From: Macrotrachela quadricornifera
Lineage: Eukaryota > Rotifera > Eurotatoria > Philodinida > Philodinidae
NCBI GenBank assembly: GCA_022393335.1
Contig: JAJEKB010021311.1
Coordinates: forward strand, 1,546,145-1,610,144
Direction: 5' to 3'
Length of the DNA stretch: 64,000 nt
Both the position numbers and the translations under genes were made by a program. Every line of letters starts with the position of its first letter. The stretch's first letter is position 1. Below, piece after piece: positions 1 through 12,605 of this stretch. A model generated the notes under the pieces. The model saw only the letters and a list, made by a program, of their open reading frames with translations. It ran no database searches and was not told the origin of the DNA.

Positions 1-66
1 AAAAATATATATATATATATATATACTAGAAACAGAACGAAAAAAAATAATATATATATATATATA
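1..66. repeat. TA-rich microsatellite at the window edge
   Basis: Two (TA)n runs separated by an A-rich block. Simple repeat only. Confidence 0.8.
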
Positions 67-507
67 CATGTACATATGCTGTATTATTTATATTTTTTTT
101 CCTGCTGAAAGACACGAATACATCTTAACGACGGCAAAGTTGAAGTACGCATTAATCTTTTTTATATTTAAGTTTTTAATATTCACTTTTTATTTTAATT
201 GTTTGGAAATTTATTGAATTTTTTTAATTCTATACCTTTTCAGATTCATCCTTTTAATATTTATTATTTTTAGATTTATTTTCTTTAATTTTTTTTTATT
301 GATTTTAATAATTTTTATACTTTTTTTTAAATTTATTTTTCTAAATTTATTTCTCACTATTTTGTGTTGATTTTTTATATTTTTACATTTTTTTGTAGTT
401 TTATTTTGCGCGAAATAAAAATTCTATGAATCTAAAAATATTTGTAAAATTTTGCTATACAAACATTCAAAGAAAAGAGCAAACGATATTGTCTAGTTGC
501 ACATACT

Positions 508-662
508 AGCATCGGTTAACTCCGGTTTACCGAAAAAAACCGGCGGTATACCGCGGTTTACCGGACAAAACCGCCGGTTTACCGGATAAAACCGCCGGTT
601 TACCGCGGTTTTGGGAGCCGGTAACCGGACCGGTAAAACCGCGGTTAACCGCCGGTTTTTGT
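508..662. repeat. GC-rich degenerate array of CCGGTTTACCG-type words
   Basis: About 150 bp packed with overlapping CCGG, CGGTTTACCGG, CCGCGGTT and GGTAACCGG words on both strands, abruptly different from the AT-rich flanks. It is not a regular tandem array: the words vary and alternate orientation. Animal and plant hAT elements carry dense subterminal transposase-binding words of this kind, so this may be one end of a hAT-like element starting near TAGCATCGG. The opposite end was not found. Confidence 0.6.
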
Positions 663-2112
663 CCGGTTTACATCACATGGGTTGTGTGTTGTTGATGGAA
701 AATAGATGTTTGTCTCTTATTTCTTCTAAAGGTGAACGAATAAAATATCGAAATATGGTGTTTAGTAGTACTCATCATAGGCTATTATGTGCTATACAAA
801 ACCTTCGAACAGAGCGTATACATAAATAAATACTACTTCAAAAAGGTGTCCAATTTTTTTTGCAAACACCTGCGTTTTTAAAATATCGTTAACTCTTGCG
901 AGATTTTATAATAAAAATGATGAAGAAATATAATTATAGCTGGACTATACTAATGACGACAATAAAATACAAAAAAGCTTACCGTAATATGCAAGGATTT
1001 TTTTCTTTTGTGATAAAAAGAGCCCCAAGAAAAGTAGAACCAGGTAAGAATTCAGAAACACAAGATTCTTATCTGACGAAGCATTTCTTACCTTCTCAAA
1101 TTAAGATTCTGTCTGTAAGAATACCACAAGAATGTCTAAATGCAGTCTATCAGGCAGGAACCTTGTGTAGAATGAGTGGCAAAGGAATTTTGACTAATAA
1201 CGAAGAAAATCAAGAATCTGGATAGACGAGAGGCGAAATCGTTGGTTAGTGTTTGATCTAAAATCAATAAATAAATCTGTAAGTTTTGTGATTTTTTTGG
1301 TTAAAGAAAACCTATTCGTTTTATCGAAGGAACGAACGAAGAAGAAAACACATAGAGAGAGAGAGACACGAGAAGAACGAACTATAACGAGAGGAGAGAA
1401 CGAGAAAAACATTATATATACACACGTATATATATATGTGTCGGCATATGTGAAGAAATGGAAAATACCTTGTGAGGATATGAAAATGTTCATTTAGATA
1501 AATTCAAGATAATGTGGTGATATTTCATTTTCTAGTACATGTCACCAACAAAATCACAAGATGATCAAAAAGTTGTGATAAAGAAAAAAGATTTGAATAA
1601 AGTTTGAATGGAATGAAAAGAGTATCAAGATGAAATCTCATTTATAAATAGATCTAACAACAGCAAACTTTCCACATGTTTTATTGAGTATTTGATCTAT
1701 TTGGGAGTGAAATTTCGTTTTAAAATTACTTTGTATTATATGTTTCATTTTGTGGAAATATTTAAAAAATTCGACCTACATAGTTTAAACATAATTCATA
1801 ATGATGTAATATTATGTTACTTGAAATATTACTTCATATTCATGAAACAAACTTTTAAATAAGATAGAATCAAATTATGAACAATTATCACTAAATCTTC
1901 CTTCAAAAATGAATATTTGAAAAGCGCGACAACTCAATTATGACGGCAAGTTACTCTTCATTCGTTCTCTCTTTCCTCATACAGCTACACAGGGGAAAAA
2001 AGTGAGTAATAAATATCATCTTCCGCTCGGTTTTCATTTGACTGAAGGTAAAAATGAATGTTCACAGTTACTCATACTGATAAATTTCCAGCATAGAATA
2101 TTATCTTCTCTA
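663..2112. other. Intergenic, no supported gene
   Basis: AT-rich sequence with short open frames that match nothing I recognise (for example 896-1225 plus). A mixed TA/CA microsatellite lies near 1410-1442. The stretch just before 2113 could hold a 5' untranslated exon of the downstream F-box gene, but no start or splice pair is compelling. Confidence 0.5.
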
Positions 2113-3892
2113 ATGACAAATTCTATAAATCTATCAATTGAGATATTTCCAGTTGAAATATTTCATCGTATTTTTGATAATCTTGATGTTCAAACTATAT
2201 TATTTTCAATTCGACCAGTATGTTGATTATTTCGAGCAGTTGTTAATACGTATGATCGGTATGTGTTTGATTTTAAATCAATATCAAAATCAAATTTTTA
2301 TTTAATCTGTCGATTAATTAATCCTCAAAATGTTATATCATTAATACTTTGTGATAATGAATATACTCCAAATCAAATAGATTTATTTATTTCATTAGTT
2401 CGTCTTCGACAATTTACTCGACTTCATTCAATAACATTTATTAATATTGAAGAAGTTCAATTAAATAAAATTTTAAAACTTATTAATCGAAATTCTCTTA
2501 CATCATTTTCATTAAATATTCAAAAATATGACGATAGACGAAAAAAAACAACAATAAATTTTCTATCATCAATTTTAACACAATCAAATATTCAAAAAAT
2601 TGAATTAAATATAAAAATCGATCGAATATTAAATATATCATGGCCTTTAAATTGTAAAATTCAATATGTAATTATATATGAAGATATTTCTTTGGATGAT
2701 ATATGCAGAATTCTATCCTGCTCTTCTCAACTTCGTACGCTTATTCTGAAACAAAGATTATTTAATATAAATAAGAATAAAAATCAAAGAACTTCTTTTC
2801 CTCAAATAACTTCATTAACTATAGAAAATGTAAATATTACAATTGATGAACTTGAATCGTTTCTATTATTAATGCCATCACTTATTTATCTAAAAGTAAT
2901 TAGTAATAATGAACTTATATTTGATGGTAAACGATGGGAAGAATTTATTCAAATAAATCTTTCTCATTTAAATAATTTTGAATTTTTCATTAATATTTCA
3001 CGATCAAATAGTCAAACTATTGAAGATCTTGATTTAATAATTAAATCATTTCAAAGTTCATTTTGGATTGAATATAAAAAATGGTTTGTTGCCTGTGAAT
3101 TTAATATTAATCGATCATATGAAATTCAACTTTATTCATTACCTATTTGTAAATTTAGTTTACAATATGAATTAAATTCAGAAAAAAATTTTGTTTCTAA
3201 TTATGCAGGAATGATACGTAATGATCCATTAATAATAAATAATATCAATGAAATTATTTTATCGTTAAGAACAACAGAAATTAGTAAAATAGAAAAAGAA
3301 GTATGCTGTTTAAATATGAGATAAATTTTAATAAAATATGTTTATTTATTTGTAGAGTATATTGAGATACAATCCTTTATTTCCAAATATTACTAAACTT
3401 TCTATTGATATTAATAGACGACATTGTGATGATTCAATAGAATTTCTCAGAACAATAATTAATATTTCACAATTAGTTGAAATCAAATTAGAAAGTTATT
3501 GTTTTTGCAAAGATAATATAAATCTATTGTATAATATAATAACCATTCTTGAACAATCATATAATCTTTCATTATTTATAATTCATTGTTATTTTTCACA
3601 ATTTGAATTGTATCCATTTTTAAATAAAATATGTTCAATGATTCCACGTCAAATTAAACATTTACAAATACCAATTAATCAATTAGATTAAATTGAAATT
3701 ATTTTCGAACGATGTTTATACCTTTCTTCTATACAATTTCATACAACACCTTTAAAATTTTCTGTTGAAGTTATTCAATGGTTTGATAAAAATACTATGA
3801 ACTCAACATTTCAAAGACTTGGTGGAAATGATACTATATGGATCGGAAAGAAAATAAATCAAATTAATTTTAATCATAAACGAATTAAATGA
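2113..3892 (+). pseudogene. F-box/LRR-type protein gene broken by two in-frame stops
   Basis: Starting at the ATG at 2113, the frame encodes an N-terminal F-box (LSIEIFPVEIFHRIFDNL, about residues 6-23) followed by the conserved NTYDRY motif and leucine-rich sequence typical of the large bdelloid F-box family. A TGA at 2224-2226 interrupts the F-box where the family usually has arginine (CGA to TGA fits), and the frame resumes unchanged. A 55-bp phase-0 intron (3301-3355) joins two exons cleanly. A second stop, TAA at 3689-3691, is followed in the same frame by about 66 codons of family C-terminus (FERC, GGNDTIWIGKKINQIN, NHKRIK) ending at TGA 3890-3892. No frameshift was seen, so inactivation looks recent. 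An F-box protein would recruit substrates to an SCF ubiquitin ligase. Readthrough or an assembly error is the alternative to a true pseudogene. Confidence 0.85.
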
Positions 3893-6113
3893 ATTTGATT
3901 CTTAATAGACATCTTATTTAAAGTGCTAAATAATCAAGAAATGTATTTTTTTAAATTTAATAAATCTCAATTTATAATTTTCTAAAATGAAACTTACAAA
4001 AATATACGGTTCCAAAGAAATACGTGTTAATGTCATTATTGATGTTAAAAATTAAATTTATAAAACAAAAACATATTTGTTAGACAAATTTTCTGTACTG
4101 ATTAGAAATCAGTTTATATTAATACCGGATATTTTGTATTTTTCTTAGAAACATATGGACACAAGGTATTTTACAAGTACAATACCACTTGCTAATTTTA
4201 TAAGTAAGTAAGGATGGACTATAAATACACATATATTATATGTCACAAACAACCATGATACAATTGTCATTCCTCGCATTTATTATTAGTAGATTTATTA
4301 TCATTTGGTTTAATTTGAGTGTAAATAAATCTCTTAATTCTTATCACTCATATCGAACATACCGCCCATTTTGTCAACTTTTCTACTGATATTCGTAATG
4401 AAAATGCATAATTTTAATTATTTTGAGCTCTAATGGATAACAAATCATGCATTTTATTTAAGTAGATGCTTCAATTCTACTCGAGTGATATATGTTGTGA
4501 TGACAAATTGAAACATTTAATGTCGATCCAAGAATGTAGAAAAATTAAAAGAGATTAATCAGATTTGTGATTAACTTATATCAAACGTTCGACAATGTGA
4601 TCATGATCGGATTTAGATGAGCATCATCAATCGCTCATGTATTTCCAATTCATCAAAGAGTTTCTGGTTGCAATGCAATACAATGAAAAAGCTGAATAAT
4701 AGTTTATCAGTTTTAGTCGTCTTATATATATCGATAACAATGCAACATTACATGTATTCATGATATATCAGAGAATCGTTTCTGTATTCTAGTTCTGCAA
4801 ACAAAAGAGTGTGAAGCACTGCATTTGATATCGAAAATCGACTGTGACAAAAGGCAACGATGAACAGCTGAATTGTCTGATTGAGTGTATACAGCAGAAG
4901 ATAGGAGGAGAAACTCAGTGACATCAATTGGGCTACTTTTTAATTGTTATGGACGCATTCCATGAAATCAAAGAAATACATGTCGGTGAAGTTAGAGGCT
5001 AAAATTCGAGTTTTTTCATCGAATACAACTCAATGAGTTCTAGCCAATGATATAGTCAGATCTGTGATAGCTTAAAGTACGAGTTTTAGATATTCTCTAT
5101 GTTGATCTATAAGCTCAAAAATTATATGGATAGAGCCTATAGAATAGGATCAGACACAAGTATTTTCAGAATTGACACGTTGAAGGAAGTGGATATAGAG
5201 ATAGCTTTTATTCGAATATGGTATCAAAATTTTGTTGAGAAAATACAGTATTTTAAGTTATGGAAAATCTGATTATACTTTTTAAACAAAATCAAATGAA
5301 TTGCGAATAGTGACAGAAAATATTAGTTGCAGAATATATAGACATGAAAAGCATTAGAACGAGATTTTCATTAATAAAAACAAAAATGAAATTAGTCATG
5401 CATGAGTTTTGTAATTTTTATTATAGAAATAGATCAATAAGTACTATATCGAATTGAAATACATTAAATAAAAAATATATCTGACAAAGCATTTTTGAGT
5501 ATATTCAAAACAATTAGCTTCAAACTGTTTCTACATAAAATTTTGAATATTCTATTTACGATGTAATTGAAATAATTTTGTGTACAATTGGATGATCAAA
5601 CTGCAAATATTAGGAAAATACTAATTTTAATTTATATCGTATATAACATGAAGACAATTAATAATATTATTATACAAAGGTTTCATTCTTTTTTTTCTGT
5701 AGAAAAAAATGCATTCAATTTATTTTCTAATTCCTTAATTCAAATTATAAAAATCAATCTCTTGGTAATAGATGAGAAGACTCAATGATAATGTTGACAA
5801 TTTGATTTTTTATATAAAAATAAAACAAAGAAATTTTTTGTCAATTTTATCTTTATTTTTTTTTAATAAAAAGGCAAACACAAAGCAGTTTTTAATCAAT
5901 CAAAGAAAAATACAAATGATTAACATAACGAATGTTTGAAAATTTTTTAAACAAAATGTTTCTTCACTTTTAGTTCTTTAGAAAATATATCTGATAAGTG
6001 AAAAATTATGAATTAGAACCAGAATTTTGTGTTCGTTTCGCGTATAAATTTACGAGTCTACTAGCTTATTGTTGTCTGGATATTACATTTTTACGATATT
6101 TTTAATAGAAGGT
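3893..6113. other. Intergenic, no supported gene
   Basis: AT-rich with scattered stops in all frames. I see no coding signal, RNA gene or clear repeat apart from the inverted-repeat element that follows. Confidence 0.5.
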
Positions 6114-6301
6114 TGTGGTCCTCCTCAGGAGAACACGAGGAAAACTGAGTTTCAAATCTTCTCGTGGCTTCTATTCGAATCCGCTGATGCATATGAGCGA
6201 TGTAAAAGTATCCTTTTAATAGAGCTCTATCTTAAACTTGGAATAACCAATAGATCTGAAACTTTTATAATAAACTATAAGTTTTCCTGAGGAGGACTAC
6301 A
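6114..6301. mobile_element. Short inverted-repeat (MITE-like) element
   Basis: The 21-bp ends at 6114-6134 and 6281-6301 are inverted copies of each other with two mismatches (core TCCTCCTCAGGA). Together they enclose about 150 bp without a credible gene. The matching AGAAG just outside both ends may extend the termini. Size and form suit a non-autonomous DNA transposon. No target duplication is clear and the superfamily is unknown. Confidence 0.5.
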
Positions 6302-6577
6302 GTCTTCTGACAAGATACTTCAATTTTCGTCTTTCCTAAATATTCATTTTTGAAAGAATCGTCATTTTGATCATAAGCCGTTTTATATTGAAAAAAACCT
6401 CTTAATAAAACGTTTATAACTTCACTTAAATACAAATTCCAAGTTAGTTCAATATGATATTTTATAAAAGACTCGAATAAAAAATTTTGATTCTAATTCA
6501 TAGATTTTAACTTATCACAAATACATTCTAACGAAACAGATATTTTCTCGAAAAGAAAAAAGAGTCTATTAGAAAAC

Positions 6578-8431
6578 TTAGTCAATCCATATAGAAAAAA
6601 TATTTTTCGACCACTTACAAATAAAATTATTTTCATTTAATTTTTTTTCTAATTGATTTATTAACCATTGTCGAATATTTTCATGACCAATTTTATATAA
6701 ATCATGACAAATAACATTTAAAAAATATAAATTATTTAATTTATTTAATAAATATATTAATTCATATGATTGAATTCTTCCATCAATAATTAATTCTTCA
6801 ATATTTGAAAATAAATAACATATTTTATTAATAATATCTTCATTTTTTAATAAATTATATTTTTCAATTGATTTTCTTAAATTAAGTTCAAGTTTTAATC
6901 GTTTTATTTTTTTTAATAAATGATCTTGTTGATCATATATTGAATTTGGTAAGATTTTAATTAAATTTTCATAATTTATTTCAATTGATATTTGAGTTTT
7001 ATTATATTTTAAAATATCAAAAAATAATTCAGAAGAAATTTCATGTTCAAATATAATATGTTTAATTGATGATATATTTAAAAATTTATCCAAATGATTA
7101 TATGTTATATTATCATCTAATTTATTTATAGTTAATGATTGAATATTAGTAAAAAAATTATTTGATAGAATATCTTTCGTTGTATGAAAAGGTAATATTA
7201 ATTGATGAATATTAAAAGTATTATTGAAATTTTTTGTTGATATTTGTTGACATAAATATGGATATTTTAATTCATTATTTATATATGGTATTGTATAGAT
7301 TTGAAATTTATAATCTGAAATACCATGATGACATGTAATAAACCATTTTTTATCTTTTAACCAAAAATTTGTTTTAAATGGTTCAATTAATTCATTTATT
7401 GTTTTTGTTTCTTCCCAATCATTTAATATAAAAAGAAATTTAAATATTTTTAATTTAGGAAGATATTTTTGTATAAAATATTTCCATTTATAACCATCAA
7501 TATAATTATTTGTATCATATGTACCCGTTAATATTAATTTTTTTAATTGATTTAATAATGATAAATGTTCAAATAAATATTGAATATCATTTAAACCACG
7601 AATTTGATTTAATCTTAATGATATTAAATTTTCATATGTTTGTTCTTGATGTGAAAAACACCAAAAATCAGGATAATATATATAAAGTGATTTCATATTT
7701 AATGTATGATTATTAAGCCATTCTATATCATTAAAACTCATATTTTGAAATTCATAATATTCAATATGAGATTTTTCATTTGAGAAAATTCTATCTGATA
7801 CACGAAAAAACATTTTTGATATATTCCATGTTAAATATTTTAATTTTTTAATTTTAAATAATATTATATTACGAATATTTCCACATATATTATTATTATT
7901 ATCAAGTTCATGAAAATATCTTTTTGATATTAATAAATATTTTAAATTTTCAAAATTTGGTAATAAGAATATAATTGATATTAATTGTTTATCATTTGAT
8001 TCATATAATGATAATGATTGAAGATTTGTATAAAATAATTCAATGGAATTTATTGATAAATATTGATCAATATTTATACATGAATAATCATTATTTGATA
8101 ATGTTAAGGATTTAATATGTTTAATATTAAATGATATTTGTTCAATAAGTTTATATTTTTTTCTCATTTTTTCATGGGAAAAATTTAAATGATAATATTG
8201 ATAATAGGAATATAATAATGATTGAAAACGATAATTAAGTTGATTAAATCCATATATTATATCATGACAATATAAATATTCAAATATAATTAATATTAAT
8301 TCATTTGGTAATATTTCAAATTTTGATCTTTTTAATCGTGGAACAATAAGATAATTATCAGTATTTAATATATTTCTATCTTCATCGTCATTAGACTTCT
8401 TCATATCAAAATGCTGTTGAATAAACATCAT
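6578..8431 (-). CDS. F-box protein with leucine-rich C-terminal region
   Basis: Single uninterrupted exon of 617 codons. The F-box lies at about residues 38-80 (FEILPNELILIIFEYLYCHD, then NYRF), followed by roughly 500 residues rich in Leu, Ile and Asn with degenerate leucine-rich spacing, as in bdelloid F-box paralogs. The F-box would bind Skp1 and the remainder would select a substrate for SCF ubiquitination, a family-level inference. An internal methionine at residue 10 is an alternative start. The DNA is extremely AT-rich with strong A/T-ending codons, like the broken paralog at 2113-3892 and unlike the richer F-box gene at 20169-22033. No introns are needed and no stops interrupt it, so it is probably functional. 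Confidence 0.85.
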   Translation of the reverse strand: MMFIQQHFDMKKSNDDEDRNILNTDNYLIVPRLKRSKFEILPNELILIIFEYLYCHDIIYGFNQLNYRFQSLLYSYYQYYHLNFSHEKMRKKYKLIEQISFNIKHIKSLTLSNNDYSCINIDQYLSINSIELFYTNLQSLSLYESNDKQLISIIFLLPNFENLKYLLISKRYFHELDNNNNICGNIRNIILFKIKKLKYLTWNISKMFFRVSDRIFSNEKSHIEYYEFQNMSFNDIEWLNNHTLNMKSLYIYYPDFWCFSHQEQTYENLISLRLNQIRGLNDIQYLFEHLSLLNQLKKLILTGTYDTNNYIDGYKWKYFIQKYLPKLKIFKFLFILNDWEETKTINELIEPFKTNFWLKDKKWFITCHHGISDYKFQIYTIPYINNELKYPYLCQQISTKNFNNTFNIHQLILPFHTTKDILSNNFFTNIQSLTINKLDDNITYNHLDKFLNISSIKHIIFEHEISSELFFDILKYNKTQISIEINYENLIKILPNSIYDQQDHLLKKIKRLKLELNLRKSIEKYNLLKNEDIINKICYLFSNIEELIIDGRIQSYELIYLLNKLNNLYFLNVICHDLYKIGHENIRQWLINQLEKKLNENNFICKWSKNIFSIWID

Positions 8432-11400
8432 TTACAAATTAATAATAGAATAAATATATATTACGCATAGTGTTGTAAATCTATATATATATACAAATAT
8501 AAATTGCGCATGTGCGCGTTCTTATCAACTGATAAGAACAATATTACGACAAAAAATGAGCCAGGTGATTTCGATAACGAGACTTACATGTTTTATTTTT
8601 TCATGAAATAGTATTATTAACCCATTGAGTATACAGAAAAGTAAGTGAAAATTTTGTACTATTATCTTTGCACTGAAATTTTAGTATTATAAAAAGAATT
8701 AATTATTGTGAAATGTTTATGTAACAATCAAATATTGTTTGATCTTAACTTATAATCTATTTGATGGAGTCAACGAGTTCCTTTATCATACGTCTAATGT
8801 AATAGACACAAAGTCAATGAGTGACTAAATCGATTTTAGACAAGAGAGAAATGATCAGTATTTCAAAAAGAATTACATTAATCATATGACAATACATCTC
8901 TATGAATAATAACTAAATGAAATTATCAAAGAAATTTAAAAGAACAGCAAATTTATATCTTATTAATAAATGATGATCGAATTAAAAATATAAGATTAAC
9001 TTTCATAATTAATAATTCAGTTATATTTTTTTGCATTATGATAACAATTACGTATCCAATTCAGCTCATTCTGTACTAATTAACTTTTTATGAAATAGAC
9101 AGTTTCGTTAAAAATTTCGAGACTTCAACTCGTGCCGACAACCACAAAAGATTAAATAGTCTAGCTTGACTTTTTTCATAGACTTTGTTCATAATTTGAG
9201 TGAGAATGAATTCTATTTCGTACTGTGTCATTTTCTACATTTACATTATTTTTGTTTTCGACCAAAATTGGATCAATTGTTATTATAGCATGTCGACTTT
9301 ATGTTCGAATCGTTCATGGTACTCACATAAGGTTTATTTACTTTTCGAAACCTGTGGCATTTTCTTTAGAAATGTGGCGTCGAAAGATGAAACAAAGCAT
9401 AATTTTTTACTATTAATTGCTGAGTGGTGAAGACTTACGCATAGAAATGAAAATTTGGGTAATGCTGATGATTAGTGTACTGCATGAGTGATATTTTTGA
9501 TCACAATCACGAATGTGGCATAGGATTTAGAAACATGAGAAAAATTTTTCACAATGTGTTCAAACCATCGATTTTAAATATTCCATTAATTATCAGGCAT
9601 AAGCACATGCTAATAGTCTTGCACTTTACTCTGTTCTAGTGATGAAATTGGCACAATAAAAATGCACTCTGTACAACTGTCATACTGTCTAGAATACATA
9701 TCTCATCAGGTCTAAAACTAACAGAATTTTCATAATTTACCATAGCAAATCGCTCTATTTAATGGCATTTCAAAATAAGCAAAAGACGAGATATAGAAAA
9801 TTTTGGTGTGCTATTAAGATTAGTAGTAAACATTAGACACATATTCTTATGAAAATCGATGAGATATAGCTATTGATATTCTTTGTTTTTTGCTGCTCTA
9901 ATCATCCACATCTTAATGTATATATGTAGAAAACAAATCCAAATACTATTTGATAGTATCATCAGCTGTTGGCTCTGGACTCTTTCTCGTCATTGAAAAG
10001 CCACAAGAGGTCGGTTGCTTTGTGAAAAATTTTATATAAAAATAACTTTTTGTTCGTAAAGTTGGATCCAGTCTCCTTGAAGAGTTCGAAAGGCTGTAGC
10101 CTTTGGATGATAAGCACAACAGGATTGTTTCAACATTATCATGGAAATGAGAGATTTTGAATTTATGGTTTTTAAGAGTTGTAATCATGATGGATTAAGT
10201 GTAAAAGTTTGAGCTCAATTGATTAATATATGTGGAAGATATGTTAATTAGAAAAATCAGATTATAGCAAAAAAAAATTGAAGTATGTATTTTTAAACTG
10301 GAAGTTTTGCTCTATTTGACGGTAAAACAATCAGTTTTCTAATATCATGTGTAAACTTATAATTCAACCCGATATTTGTGCCAAGACTTTTGCATCAGTC
10401 GTTATAAGAAGAAAAAAAATGACAGAAGAGATTTACAAGACTTTTTATAATGAAATACAGAAGATATTTTTGTTATTTATCTACAAAAACCATTACTAAT
10501 TAATTGATTTGTGAAGAAATACTATCAATTATCTTTTCAATCAAACATCATACAATACAAAAAAAAGGAAATTAACGTGACTCAGTTTCTCTAACAAAAT
10601 AAAAAAGAATTTGTTCGACAGATGTCTTTGTTTCGAGTCTTTGAAATCTATCAAATATATGCGGAGGAGTAGGTTTGAACATGGGTCCTCTAGTTTAACA
10701 CTTCGTCGAACAAGTGATCTAAATATGAATTCTTAATCTTCTATATCAATTATCGTTTCAGTATGTTGAAAACTAGTAATTCAAATTTTTTTTTTCGTTT
10801 TTTACAGCTTTCTATTCAATTTTATAAAGAACTAAGAATAATCTTTTCATATCTACGAGTGATATCAATTTTTTTAAAATTTGATACTCATTTTAATAGC
10901 TTATTTATTAAATATGATGTCTGATTATCAACTGATTAGTATGATGAAATATCAAATTAATATTTAGAAACCTTTTAAGGAATTAAAAACGACAAAACTC
11001 ATTAACAACGCACTTTAGTTCACGACACGAACGGATTCTTTTCTAGTTTCAATATTATTAAATTTACGTTAAGTATATATGTAATATAAATAATTCTAAT
11101 AATTGAATTAAATTAAATGAAGAATATTTAAAAGATGAGGTTTTTGAAAAATTCTCGCGTAATAATGATAAATTCAGAAATCAAGCCTATTATTACGATG
11201 AATTTGTCTATATTGAAAAATTCGAAAATATCGTTCTGATATTTTGTTTACCTGAACAGTCGAAAATGAATGTCTGACAGGATATCGTTTCGAGTGAGAA
11301 GAAATTCGATGAGCATCGAGGCCTCGAAATTGGAACAGAACTAACAAAAAAAATATATACAACGAGCTTTTAATCATTTGTTGAGCCCATAATGCGCTTT

Positions 11401-12605
11401 CTTGTGTCTGCTTGGGTTGTAAGAAAACATTCGCAAGTATCAGAACAGTTATTAGCCTGAACATAGTATATCTTATGCAGCTTAGCGATCTGTATATACA
11501 ATAACAAGGTTTCATGTTTATAGTCTGTTGGAAGAAAACTGAACATTTCTAATTTTCTAGGTCGATATTCACATAGTATCTCAGCCGTCATGTATATAGT
11601 AATTTCTGATTTTGATAAGAAAAGTTTTCAAAATGTTTTTGTTTTGATGGAGTTAGTCTCAAAATACTATAAGTAGTTAAAATCCAAAAACATTTAACAG
11701 AACATTTTTTCATAGCTTTTTTAAGTTTGATATCACTTATAGTAATTTGAGTATATCTCCGTCAAAACAAAGCGTTTTTGAAAAACTAGTTTTATCAAAA
11801 TCGAAGATCATTGTGTACGCCATGGTTGAGATACTATGGGAATATCCAGCTAGAAAATTAAAAATGTTCGATTTTCTGCATAACAGACCATAGACATAAA
11901 AAATTTTTATACTAAATATAATTTACTGTTTTAAGTCGCACTATATTCCAAATGAAAAATATTCTGACATCTAAAAATACTACTTCTTCAGAGAGTTTTT
12001 TATTTAAATGTAGTCATTTCAACGCAGTTTATAAGACTCTATTGATAATGATTTCTTTGATATTGATCAAAATTTGGTATCTTTCGTAGAAAAGTAATGA
12101 GAAAAATAATCTGAGAGATTCTTCAAAAGTAAACTCGATTGATTTATTAATTTTCGTGTGAACAATGTTGTCCAATATTTCTATTTTGATTTACAAAATA
12201 TAATCAATGTTGATATATTTACATCTCATTTTTTATTTATTCTATTCTCATCAGAACGACAGATAATCAATATAACAGAATAATCCAAGATTGTTATTGC
12301 TGTTCAATTAAAGATCAATTTTCAGTGAGATGTTTTATTTAAATAATTCCAACTTTGACAATATCCATGAAGTACATCATGATACTAGATTTGTCAATGG
12401 CCAAAACATACGACTCACAAAATCTTACAATACAGATAAAATTGCAAGTTAAGAAGAGAGACATCTACTTAATATTCGATTAAGTTGTTTTATCCATTTA
12501 GTATCATGTTTACTTTAATTTTATTTGGGTAGATTTCTTATTATTAAATCAATTAATAATGATCACAACAACAAATTTTAATAAGGTGAAATAACTTAAA
12601 GATCT
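8432..12605. other. Intergenic, no supported gene
   Basis: Four kilobases of AT-rich DNA. Short open frames (9200-9430 plus, 9946-10188 minus, 11174-11591 minus) have no recognisable domains or splice context. A sequence resembling a tRNA T-arm occurs near 10675-10720, but no complete tRNA cloverleaf can be drawn. Confidence 0.5.

Noticed and set aside
2002..2112. Extending the first F-box frame upstream of 2113
   Set aside because: The upstream open frame begins with GTG, not ATG, and its peptide does not resemble the family.
10675..10720. tRNA-like T-arm (GTTCAAAC on the minus strand)
   Set aside because: No matching acceptor, D-arm or anticodon arm at proper spacing; the T-stem does not pair.
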